A stretch of 64,000 nt of DNA from Sphingomonas hankookensis. GTDB lineage: Bacteria > Pseudomonadota > Alphaproteobacteria > Sphingomonadales > Sphingomonadaceae. The position numbers were made by a program, and so were the translations under genes. The DNA is taken from positions 1,054,001 through 1,118,000 of the forward strand of contig NZ_JAKREV010000001.1 of NCBI RefSeq assembly GCF_022664465.1. Reading direction: 5' to 3'. Positions 54,084 through 61,625 of the stretch are shown here, piece by piece (positions within the stretch are counted from its first letter, which is position 1; every line of letters starts with the position of its first letter). Under the pieces are notes generated by a model that was not told the origin of the DNA, searched no databases, and saw only the letters and a program-made list of their open reading frames with translations.

Positions 54084-54869
54084 ATGACCCGCCCCGTCGC
54101 CCTCATCACCGGCGCATCGTCCGGTATCGGCCTGAGCTTCGCGCATCACCTCGCCCGCACCGGCCACGACCTCGTCATCGTCGCGCGGCGCGAGGACCGG
54201 CTGCGCGATCTCGCCGAACAGCTGTCGGTCGAACACGGCATCGATATCGAGGTGATCGCCGCCGACCTCGCCGACCCCGACGACCTCGACGTGGTCGAGG
54301 AGCGGCTGGAGGCGGGCGATCCGATCGCACTGTTCGTCAACAATGCCGGCTTTGCCGCGATGGGCAAGGTCGGCGAAGGCGACCGCGACGACATGACCGA
54401 CATGCTGTTGCTCAACGTCGTCGCGTTCAGCCGGCTCGCCGATGCGGCGATGGCCGGGATGAAGCGCACCGGCCAGGGCACGATCATCAATGTCGGGTCG
54501 GGCACGCTGTTCACCAAGATGCCGGGCTATGCCGGCTATGGCGCGACCAAAGCCTATGTCGCCTATTACACCCGCACGATGCAGGCGGAGGCGAAGGACG
54601 GCAACATCCGCGTCCAGCTGCTGATCCCCGGCGTCACCGCAACCGATTTCCACCATGTCGCGGGCAAGAGCGTCGACGACTTCCCGCCCGAACGGGTGAT
54701 GGAGCCGGACGATCTGGTCGTCGCGTCGCTGCGCGGGCTGGAGCTGGGCGAGGCGGTGTGCATCCCGTCGCTGCCCGATGTGGCGGATTGGGAGGCACTG
54801 GAAGCGGCGGAAGCGAAAATCGCGCCGAATGCGTCGCGGGACCGGATCGCGGAGCGGTATCACAACTAA
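54084..54869 (+). CDS. SDR-family NAD(P)-dependent oxidoreductase
   Basis: Short-chain dehydrogenase of 261 residues. The cofactor loop is VALITGASSGIGLSFAHHLA, and VIVARREDRLRDLAEQLS has an Arg-Arg that suggests NADP preference. LFVNNAGFAAMGKVGEGDRD is the NNAG motif. The catalytic Ser region is TIINVGSGTLFTKMPGYAGY, with Tyr-x-x-x-Lys in YGATKAYVAYYTRTMQAEAK. The C-terminal half resembles the DltE/YqjQ-type group. Substrate unknown. It starts 25 bases after gph. A 132-bp palindromic element begins right after its stop. Confidence 0.9.
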   Translation: MTRPVALITGASSGIGLSFAHHLARTGHDLVIVARREDRLRDLAEQLSVEHGIDIEVIAADLADPDDLDVVEERLEAGDPIALFVNNAGFAAMGKVGEGDRDDMTDMLLLNVVAFSRLADAAMAGMKRTGQGTIINVGSGTLFTKMPGYAGYGATKAYVAYYTRTMQAEAKDGNIRVQLLIPGVTATDFHHVAGKSVDDFPPERVMEPDDLVVASLRGLELGEAVCIPSLPDVADWEALEAAEAKIAPNASRDRIAERYHN

Positions 54870-55001
54870 ATCCTCCCCGGTACGGGGAGGGCGACCGCCG
54901 CGAAGTGGTGGTGGAGGTTGTCCGCATACGGAGCCGTTGCGTCGCATGGCGACCTCCCTCCACCAGCTTCGCTGGTCCCCCTCCCCGCGGAGCGGGGCGG
55001 G
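54870..55001. repeat. 132-bp palindromic element, intergenic copy
   Basis: Begins ATCCTCCCCGGTACGGGGAG, identical to the left end of the element inside glyS, and ends GGTCCCCCTCCCCGCGGAGC with GGGGCGGG. GGTGGTGGAGG and CCTCCCTCCACC pair internally. ACCAGCTTCGCTGGT is an added hairpin. The overall length, 132 bases, equals that of the glyS copy, although the middle has diverged. It lies directly after the SDR stop (54869), 76 bases before wecB. Confidence 0.8.
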
Positions 55002-55077
55002 CTGGAAGCGCCACCAATTATTAAGCTCCCCCGGCTACTTTCGGCGTGGTAGCGGCCAATCCGGGTCGCGGGGGCGT

Positions 55078-56205
55078 ATGATGGGCAAGCAGATGCAGCG
55101 GATTCTGGTCGTATTCGGCACCCGGCCCGAAGCGATCAAGCTGTTTCCGCTGATCCATGCCCTGCGCGCCCATCCCGGCTTCGACACTCGCGTCGTCGTG
55201 ACCGCGCAGCACCGCGAGATGCTGGACCAGGTCATGGAGTTTGCCGGGATCGTCCCCGATATCGACCTGAACATCATGACCGCCGGCCAGTCATTGGACG
55301 GCCTGACCGCACGGCTGCTGGATGCGCTCGGCCCGGTGTTCGACGCAGAGCAGCCCGATCGCGTGGTCGTGCAGGGCGATACCGCGACCGCGATGGTCGC
55401 CGCCCTCGCCGCCTATTACCGCAAGGTGCCGGTCGCGCATGTCGAGGCGGGCCTGCGCAGCCACGATATCTATCATCCCTGGCCCGAAGAGGTGAATCGC
55501 AAGATCGTCGGCAGCATCGCCGACCTGCACTTCGCCCCGACCCGGACCGCCGCCGACGCGCTGCTGGCCGAGAATGTGCCGGCGGAGCGCGTGCTGGTGA
55601 CCGGCAATACCGTCATCGACGCGCTGCACATGGCGCGCGAGCGGATCGCCGCCGAACCGCAGCGGACGCAAGCGCTCGATACGCTGGCCGAGCGGTTCGC
55701 GGGCAAGCGCGTCGTGCTGGTGACGACCCACCGGCGCGAGAATTTCGGCGGCGGCATGGAGAATATCGCCCGCGCCATCGCCCGCATCGCCGCACGCGAA
55801 GACGTCGGCGTGATCTTTCCGGTCCATCCCAACCCGCAGGTTCGCGCACCGATGGAAGCGATCCTCGGCACCAATCCCCGCGTCGCGATGATTGCGCCGC
55901 AGGACTATCCGCATTTCGTCCGCCTGCTCGACCTGTGCCACCTCGTCCTGACTGATTCGGGCGGGGTGCAGGAGGAAGCGCCCGGCCTCGGCAAGCCGGT
56001 GCTGGTGATGCGCGAGACGACCGAGCGTCCCGAGGGCGTGATGGCCGGCACCGCGAAGCTGATCGGATCGGACGAGGACCGCATCGTCGCCGAAGTCGGC
56101 ACGCTGCTCGACGACCCTGCCGCCTACGCCGCGATGGCCAAGGCGCATAACCCCTTCGGAGACGGCCATGCGTCCGCCCGCATCGTGGAGACCCTCTATG
56201 CTTGA
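55078..56205 (+). CDS. wecB: UDP-N-acetylglucosamine 2-epimerase (non-hydrolysing)
   Basis: Converts UDP-GlcNAc to UDP-ManNAc. The length is 375 residues. It starts at the first of the ATGs at 55078, 55081 and 55093 (MMGKQMQRILVVFGTRPEAI). Motifs: VVVTAQHREMLDQVMEFAGI, RVVVQGDTATAMVAALAAYY, VAHVEAGLRSHDIYHPWPEE with NRKIVG, VTTHRRENFGGGMENIARAI and LVLTDSGGVQEEAPGLGKPV with the VMRETTERPEG ending. It overlaps wecC by eight bases, so the two enzymes are made together. Confidence 0.96.
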   Translation: MMGKQMQRILVVFGTRPEAIKLFPLIHALRAHPGFDTRVVVTAQHREMLDQVMEFAGIVPDIDLNIMTAGQSLDGLTARLLDALGPVFDAEQPDRVVVQGDTATAMVAALAAYYRKVPVAHVEAGLRSHDIYHPWPEEVNRKIVGSIADLHFAPTRTAADALLAENVPAERVLVTGNTVIDALHMARERIAAEPQRTQALDTLAERFAGKRVVLVTTHRRENFGGGMENIARAIARIAAREDVGVIFPVHPNPQVRAPMEAILGTNPRVAMIAPQDYPHFVRLLDLCHLVLTDSGGVQEEAPGLGKPVLVMRETTERPEGVMAGTAKLIGSDEDRIVAEVGTLLDDPAAYAAMAKAHNPFGDGHASARIVETLYA

Positions 56206-57451
56206 ACAGCGGATCGCCGCCGCCGACACCTATGACGTGTGCGTCGTGGGGCTGGGTTATATCGGCCTGCCGACCGCTGCGGTCGTCGCCCGGTCGGGCG
56301 CGCGGGTCATCGGCATCGATGTCAGCCAGCATGTCGTCGACACGGTGGCGCGCGGCGATATCCATATCGAGGAAGCCGATCTCGACACGCTGGTGCGCGA
56401 CGTCGTGCTGCTGGGGCGCCTGACCACCGCGACGACCCCGGCGCCGTCGGATATCTTCGTCATCGCGGTGCCGACGCCGTTCGGACCGGGCCATGTGCCC
56501 GACCTCAGCTATGTCCTGAACGCCACCCGCGCGATCGCGCCGGTGCTGGCGAAGGGCAATACGGTGATCCTCGAATCGACCTCGCCGGTCGGAACCACCG
56601 AACAGATTCGCGACTTGCTGGCCGAATTGCGGCCCGACCTGTCGCTGCCCGGTGTGTCGGACGTGCCCGACATTGCCGTCGCCTATTGCCCCGAACGGGT
56701 GCTGCCCGGCCGCATCATCCTCGAACTCGTATCCAACGAACGCTCGATCGGCGGGATCACGCCGGCCTGCGCAGAGGCAGCGTGCGGCTTCTATCGCCGC
56801 TTCGTCGAAGGCGCCTGCACCGTCACCACCGCCCGCACGGCGGAAATGGTCAAGCTGGTCGAGAACACCAGCCGCGACGTCGCCATCGCCTTCGCCAACG
56901 AATTGTCGATCGTGTGCGACAAGATGGAACTGAACGTGTGGGACGTGATCGAGCTGGCCAACCGCCACCCGCGCGTCAACATCCTGAAGCCCGGCCCCGG
57001 CGTCGGCGGACACTGCATCGCGGTCGACCCGTGGTTCATCGTCGATGCCGCCCCCGAACAGACCCCGCTGATCCGCACCGCACGCGAAGTGAACGACGGC
57101 AAGGTCGACCATGTCGTCGGCCGGGTCGTGGCGATGCTGGACGCGGCGCCAGGTGCCCGCGCGTCGTTGCTGGGGTTGGCGTTCAAGGCGGACATCGACG
57201 ACCTGCGCGAAAGCCCGGCGGTGAAGGTCGCCGCCGAACTGATCTCTCGCTATGGCGACCGAGTCGACCTGGTCGAGCCGTTCGTCACTGCCCTGCCCCG
57301 GTCGCTGGACGGCGGGCGGCTGGTGTCGCTGGACGAAGGGCTGGCGAACGACATTCTGGTCGTGCTGGTCGATCACAGCGCGTTCAAGGCGGTGTCGGTC
57401 GAGGCTCGGGCGGGCAAGCAGCTGTACGATACGCGGGGCATGTGGCGGTAA
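56198..57451 (+). CDS. wecC: UDP-N-acetyl-D-mannosamine dehydrogenase
   Basis: Oxidises UDP-ManNAc to UDP-ManNAcA with two NAD. The length is 417 residues. The NAD loop is CVVGLGYIGLPTAAVVARSG. IAVPTPFGPGHVPDLSYVLN and VILESTSPVGTTEQIRDLL follow. AYCPERVLPGRIILELVSNE is the family's active-site region, and the catalytic Cys is in LKPGPGVGGHCIAVDPWFIV near residue 270. The C-terminal domain ends AGKQLYDTRGMWR. Together with glmS and glmU it would give the acid sugar nucleotide for a capsule or polysaccharide. No glycosyltransferase is nearby. Confidence 0.96.
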   Translation: MLEQRIAAADTYDVCVVGLGYIGLPTAAVVARSGARVIGIDVSQHVVDTVARGDIHIEEADLDTLVRDVVLLGRLTTATTPAPSDIFVIAVPTPFGPGHVPDLSYVLNATRAIAPVLAKGNTVILESTSPVGTTEQIRDLLAELRPDLSLPGVSDVPDIAVAYCPERVLPGRIILELVSNERSIGGITPACAEAACGFYRRFVEGACTVTTARTAEMVKLVENTSRDVAIAFANELSIVCDKMELNVWDVIELANRHPRVNILKPGPGVGGHCIAVDPWFIVDAAPEQTPLIRTAREVNDGKVDHVVGRVVAMLDAAPGARASLLGLAFKADIDDLRESPAVKVAAELISRYGDRVDLVEPFVTALPRSLDGGRLVSLDEGLANDILVVLVDHSAFKAVSVEARAGKQLYDTRGMWR

Positions 57452-57455
57452 TCGG

Positions 57456-57722
57456 AAGAAGATAGGGTTTCCACGCGAAGGCGCGGAGGCACGAAGAAGA
57501 AGTTTTGATTTCGCGCAGAGGCGCAGAGAGCGCTGAGGTGTAGCGCTCGCCGCGACAGCGGCTCTCCATCCTCGGCCGCCGACCAAAACGAGGCTGCGCC
57601 AGACAGGCGGACACGGCCTGCTCCACAACACCTCTGCGTCCTCTGCGCCTCTGCGCGAACAAATCTCTTCTTCTCCGCGCCTTCGCGCCTTCGCGCCTTC
57701 GCGTGAAAACCCTATTTCTTCC
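57456..57722. repeat. About 267-bp inverted repeat
   Basis: The left arm CGGAAGAAGATAGGGTTTCC then ACGCGAAGGCGCGGAGGCAC (57453-57495) is matched by the inverted CGCCTTCGCGTGAAAACCCT then ATTTCTTCCG (to 57724). A second pair is CGCGCAGAGGCGCAGAG (57511 on) and CTCTGCGCCTCTGCGCG (to 57658). Three tandem copies of CGCGCCTTC are in the right arm. The right end runs over the last codons of the nucleotidyltransferase gene, whose stop is at 57712-57714. Confidence 0.75.
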
Positions 57723-58707
57723 GAAACTTCGTCCACAAATGCCGCGCCAGCATTGCCGGCGGCATCCTGAGCCAGTGCGAGCGGACGTAGAAGCCGAACT
57801 CGGTCCCCTTATGCCTTAACCGCCCCCAGCCATCGCGCGCCAGTAACCGCCGGGCGAACAGCGCATCCGACGCCACCGGCTCCCCGCCGCCGGGCGTGCC
57901 GTAAATCCGCCGCGCCAGCCGCAGCGCCCGCGCGACCGCTCCGGAAAGATCGTGCATCGCCGCCCGCTGCGTGAGCGAGGCCAAGAACCCCGCGTCCCGC
58001 TCGACGAACTCGCGCACCAGCCGGTCGATGTCCCACAGGTTGCGCAAGCCACCCTGCAGGTCGCCATCGGCGAACAGGTGCGCGGCGGCGTGGATCACCA
58101 TGTCCTCGTTCGACAGCACGAACAGCCCGTTCTCGAGTGCCACCGCATCGGCGATCAGTGCTCCGGCATCGGGCGTCGGCCGTGCGGTCGGGGGCAGGAT
58201 CGTGTGGTGGACGTCGATCATCCGATCGCGCTCCCGGTGGATCAGCGGCGGCAGTTCGTGCATCCAGCGGCGGTAATAGGCGTCGTCATAGGGGTCGGGC
58301 TTCACCCATTCCCACCCCGCCGCCAGCAACGCCGCCTCTACCGCGTCGAGATGCTCGCGCGGCACGAGGATGTCGAGGTCGCCGATCGAGCGCCCCCGCC
58401 CCGCATCCAGCCCGGCGGCGACGAAGGCGGTACCCTTCAACAGCACGATCGGCACACCCAAGGGCGCCAGCGCCCGGCGGGCCGCCTCCGCCTCCCACAA
58501 TGCCGCCACCCGCCCCTGTTCGGCCGAGGCGCGAGCATCAGCCATGATGCGCGCGGCGGGAATGGTCAGACCCTCCAGCCGCACGGCAAGGCTGCCGATC
58601 AGTTGCTCGGCCCGCGCCGCCGCGATGACTGCGTTCCAGCCATCGGCATCCAACATGTCGTAGGTCGACGGGTCTTCCAGCGCCATGGCAAGCCACAGGG
58701 CGCTCAC
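57712..58707 (-). CDS. Nucleotidyltransferase family protein of HprK/PqqD cassette
   Basis: A 331-residue protein of the NTP_transf_5-like group. It has a helical N-terminus, then GVPIVLLKGTAFVAAGLDAG and GRGRSIGDLDILVPREHLDA, whose Gly-Asp-x-Asp is the catalytic nucleotidyltransferase motif. RDRMIDVHHTILPPTARPTP and ALENGLFVLSNEDMVIHAAA follow, then AHLFADGDLQGGLRNLWDID. It starts with GTG at 58707, overlapping the HprK-like stop by four bases. In lasso-peptide loci such enzymes add a nucleotide or sugar to a phosphorylated peptide end; the target here is unknown. The last codons lie in a large inverted repeat. Confidence 0.85.
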   Translation of the reverse strand: MSALWLAMALEDPSTYDMLDADGWNAVIAAARAEQLIGSLAVRLEGLTIPAARIMADARASAEQGRVAALWEAEAARRALAPLGVPIVLLKGTAFVAAGLDAGRGRSIGDLDILVPREHLDAVEAALLAAGWEWVKPDPYDDAYYRRWMHELPPLIHRERDRMIDVHHTILPPTARPTPDAGALIADAVALENGLFVLSNEDMVIHAAAHLFADGDLQGGLRNLWDIDRLVREFVERDAGFLASLTQRAAMHDLSGAVARALRLARRIYGTPGGGEPVASDALFARRLLARDGWGRLRHKGTEFGFYVRSHWLRMPPAMLARHLWTKFRKK

Positions 58708-59567
58708 GCCACCTCCCCCCACAGCCGCTCGACCAGCGCCAACGCGGTGTCGGTGTCGGGATAGTCGATTGCCCGCACCGGCAGCCGCGCGACCAGTCCG
58801 GTCAGCGCATCGAACCCGCGCTCGCCCATCGCGACATAGTTCGTCGACGCCTGGGTCAACCGCACGAACGTCTCGGCTGGTTCGACTACGCGTACGTCGC
58901 TCGCCTGCCCATAGGTCGGGAACAGCAGCAGCGCCGGGGTCGCCGGCCGGTCCATCGCGGCGATCGCGGCGGCATCGGGGACGAGGTGGCGGATGTCGCC
59001 CTTCGGCGTTCCGGCCAGCAGCGGCCCGAACCGCCCGTCCGGCGCGGCGCGCTCCATCACGGTGATGGCTTCATTCTTAAGGCTGACGAGCCGGGGAAAG
59101 GCGTGGATTTGGCCACTCGCGGGATCGAGCAGCGCGAACTCGTCACCCATCAACCGCCAGCCGCGCGTCATCAACAGCGCCGCCAGCGTCGATTTCCCGG
59201 CACCCGATTCGCCGGTCATCAGCAACGCCCGCCCGTCGCGCTCGACCGCCGAGGCGTGGAGCAGCAGGTAGCGGCGCTGCGCCAGCGCCATCTGCAAATT
59301 CATCCCCATCTCTGCTGCCAGCAGCCCTTGTGCCAACGGCAGCGGCGCGGCGTCGGGAATGGTGAAGTCGCCGCCGATCATCACCGACGGCCGCACGAAG
59401 CGCCGCCATGGCCGCGCGGCGAACAGGCGGACGTTGAAATCGACGATGCCGTCGCTCGGCTGCGGATAATCGCGGTAGAGATCGCGCAGCTGGTCGACGG
59501 GACTGCGCCAGTCACTGCCGATGCGGAACCCCACCGGCCCGATCCGCAGCGTCGTCGCGTATCTCAT
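58704..59567 (-). CDS. HprK-related kinase
   Basis: A 287-residue protein of the HPr-kinase-like family (HprK-related kinase A). The Walker A loop is ALLMTGESGAGKSTLAALLM near residue 120. WRLMGDEFALLDPASGQIHA has the acidic metal residues. FPRLVSLKNEAITVMERAA is the C-terminal region. The N-terminal HprK domain and the usual HPr-binding motif are absent, so it is a stand-alone kinase domain. It overlaps the PqqD-like gene and the nucleotidyltransferase gene by four bases each. It probably phosphorylates a peptide or protein Ser or Thr. Confidence 0.88.
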   Translation of the reverse strand: MRYATTLRIGPVGFRIGSDWRSPVDQLRDLYRDYPQPSDGIVDFNVRLFAARPWRRFVRPSVMIGGDFTIPDAAPLPLAQGLLAAEMGMNLQMALAQRRYLLLHASAVERDGRALLMTGESGAGKSTLAALLMTRGWRLMGDEFALLDPASGQIHAFPRLVSLKNEAITVMERAAPDGRFGPLLAGTPKGDIRHLVPDAAAIAAMDRPATPALLLFPTYGQASDVRVVEPAETFVRLTQASTNYVAMGERGFDALTGLVARLPVRAIDYPDTDTALALVERLWGEVA

Positions 59568-59836
59568 AGCCGCTCGACCAGCCCGGTATCCACCAGCTCG
59601 TCCAGCCGCGCGGTCAGCCCCGCTGCATCGCCATCGGGCAGGTCGAACCGCTCGGCCAGCGCTGCCAGCAATTCCTCGGGCGTCATCGCCTGATCGGCGA
59701 TCAGTTCAAGTATCTCGGGCACCGGCGGCGCGACGATATGGGTCTGTCCCGACGCGCGGTGATAGACGGCGCTGAGCGCATCGAGCGGCACGATGCGCAG
59801 CGATACCGCCGGCGGCGCGCGATAGCGTGCCGGCAC
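59564..59836 (-). CDS. PqqD-like peptide chaperone of HprK-related system
   Basis: A 90-residue protein of the PqqD/RRE-like family. The body reads VSLRIVPLDALSAVYHRASG, then IVAPPVPEILELIADQAMTP, then EELLAALAERFDLPDGDAAG and LTARLDELVDTGLVERL. This is the short helix-strand pattern of PqqD-type peptide binders. Such proteins present a precursor peptide to tailoring enzymes. The GTG start at 59836 gives the family length. It overlaps the HprK-like gene by four bases. The upstream gene is seven bases away, so all four genes appear to form one operon. Confidence 0.85.
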   Translation of the reverse strand: MPARYRAPPAVSLRIVPLDALSAVYHRASGQTHIVAPPVPEILELIADQAMTPEELLAALAERFDLPDGDAAGLTARLDELVDTGLVERL

Positions 59837-59843
59837 GGCTGAA

Positions 59844-60239
59844 TCAGCCGCGCGGCATCTGGAGCGAGGCGAAGCAGGTGAAGCCGCTGGTCCCGTTCTG
59901 CAACCGCTGGACATATTTCAGATAGGCGCGGGTCGTGTCGCCATCGGCGCCAGGCAGGTTCTGCCCCTTCATCGCCGCCTTGATCTGTTCGCCGGTGAAC
60001 GGCCGGTTGGCGCCGGGGAAGGCGCCGGGCGTGCCGGGGGCCACGGTCTGCCCGTCGGCGGCGATCATCTGTCCAGCGCGGGCGCGATCGGGGATCGGAA
60101 TCTCGCAGGTCATGATCGACGCCTGGGTCTGCGCCAGCGCCGGACGGATCGACACCACCGCCGACGCGCTGGCCGCACCGATCAGCAGCGTGCGCCGCGC
60201 GAGCTTGCCATCGGGCGAAGGGGTGGGAGCGTCGGTCAT
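59844..60239 (-). CDS. Signal-bearing small protein of HprK/PqqD cassette
   Basis: A 131-residue protein with a twin-Arg-like signal (GKLARRTLLIGAASASAVVS, likely cleaved after ALA near residue 37). The mature part has two Cys, in SIMTCEIPIPDRARAGQMIA and the C-terminal TSGFTCFASLQMPRG. No domain is recognised. It is the first gene of the four-gene unit and could be a secreted partner or the substrate of the PqqD/HprK-like pair. The ATG at 60239 is followed by MTDAPTPSPDGK. The frame reaches 60278 without support. Confidence 0.7.
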   Translation of the reverse strand: MTDAPTPSPDGKLARRTLLIGAASASAVVSIRPALAQTQASIMTCEIPIPDRARAGQMIAADGQTVAPGTPGAFPGANRPFTGEQIKAAMKGQNLPGADGDTTRAYLKYVQRLQNGTSGFTCFASLQMPRG

Positions 60240-60355
60240 GCGCCATCTTCCCCAACCCGGCACAATTCGCAATCGCAAAGAGGGTTAACCTGTCCGATCG
60301 CGGGGCAAGCCCGCCCCCTCTGGCCTTGGGCGACACTTCCGCCTAATCGGGGGTG

Positions 60356-61558
60356 ATGGACGAATTCGGCCCCCGCCTGCCCCTCGCCCTCGTCATCGCG
60401 GTCGGTGTCGCCCTGCTGGCGCTGCTGCTGGGAGCCGGGATCAACGCCAGCGCGGTCGTGGCGGTAGGTGCGGTCGCCGCGGTGCTGGTCGCCGGGCTGC
60501 ACGCGCCCGAACGAAGCCCGACCGAATCGCCCGACACCGCGCGCCAGCATGCCGCCGCCGCGACCCAGTCGGCGATCGACGCGGTCGACGAACCGATCCT
60601 CGTCATTGCCGCGGGCCATGTCGAGGCGGCGAACCCCGCGGCGCTCGCGCTGCTGGGCCAGCATGTCGTCGGCGGCGACGTCCGCCTCGCCATCCGCCAC
60701 CCGGCCGCTGCCGAGCGGCTGTTCGGCACCAGCGACGATCGCGAGCCCGTAGGGCTGGTCGGGCTGGGCGCGCGCGACCAGAGCTGGGAGATGCGGGTGC
60801 GCCCGCTGACCCACGACCGGCGGCTGGTGCATCTGGTCGACCGCACCGGCAACCGCGCGACCGAGCGGATGCGGGTCGATTTCGTCGCCAATGCCAGCCA
60901 CGAACTGCGCACCCCGCTCGCTTCGCTGCTGGGCTTCATCGAAACGCTGCGCGACGAGGCGGGCGAGGATCCGGGCGTGCGCGAACGTTTCCTGAAGGTC
61001 ATGAACGACGAAGCGCGCCGGATGCAGCGGTTGATCGACGACCTGATTTCGCTCAGCCGGATCGAGGCGGAGAAATATCGTCCGCCCGATCAGGCGATCG
61101 ACCTGTCGGCGATGGTGCCCGCCGTCCGCGACGAACTGGCCGCGACCAACCCGACGCGCGGCGCCGATGTCGCGCTGACGATCGACGGCGACGTCACCGT
61201 CATCGGCGACCGCGCGCAGTTGTCGCAACTGCTCCACAACATCATGGGCAATGCGATGAAATATGGTCGCGCCGGAACGCCGGTCGAGGTGCGGCTGACC
61301 CCGCGCGACACCATGGCCGAACTGGTTGTGCGCGACCATGGCGAGGGGGTTGCGATCGAACACCTCCCGCGGCTGACCGAACGATTCTATCGTGTCGATT
61401 CGGGGCGTAGCCGGGCGCTGGGGGGCACCGGCCTCGGCCTCGCCATCGTCAAGCATATCGTCGAGCGGCATCGCGGGCGGCTCGATATCGGCAGCGTGGT
61501 GGGGGACGGGACGACGGTTTCCGTCCTGTTGCCGCTCCACGGTGTCATGAAGCCGTAA
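60356..61558 (+). CDS. phoR: Phosphate-regulon sensor histidine kinase PhoR
   Basis: Inner-membrane sensor kinase of 400 residues. Two close N-terminal helices (LALVIAVGVALLALLLGAGI, SAVVAVGAVAAVLVAGLHA) precede a PAS-like domain (about 70-165). The HisKA phospho-His is in RVDFVANASHELRTPLASLL near residue 183. The HATPase motifs follow: LLHNIMGNAMKYGRAGTPVE, DHGEGVAIEHLPRLTERFYR and GGTGLGLAIVKHIVERHRGR. It likely phosphorylates PhoB under phosphate limitation. The gene stands before pstS; phoB itself is not in the window. The start is ATG at 60356. Confidence 0.93.
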   Translation: MDEFGPRLPLALVIAVGVALLALLLGAGINASAVVAVGAVAAVLVAGLHAPERSPTESPDTARQHAAAATQSAIDAVDEPILVIAAGHVEAANPAALALLGQHVVGGDVRLAIRHPAAAERLFGTSDDREPVGLVGLGARDQSWEMRVRPLTHDRRLVHLVDRTGNRATERMRVDFVANASHELRTPLASLLGFIETLRDEAGEDPGVRERFLKVMNDEARRMQRLIDDLISLSRIEAEKYRPPDQAIDLSAMVPAVRDELAATNPTRGADVALTIDGDVTVIGDRAQLSQLLHNIMGNAMKYGRAGTPVEVRLTPRDTMAELVVRDHGEGVAIEHLPRLTERFYRVDSGRSRALGGTGLGLAIVKHIVERHRGRLDIGSVVGDGTTVSVLLPLHGVMKP

Positions 61559-61625
61559 CGCCATGGTAACACAGCACCGCCGAGCGTCGCGAATGTCCGC
61601 ATACGCCCCTGGAAACTGGAACCGC

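Noticed and set aside
61559..61625. Pho box before pstS
   Set aside because: No pair of CTGTCAT-like direct repeats with the right spacing was found; control may be from upstream of phoR or absent.
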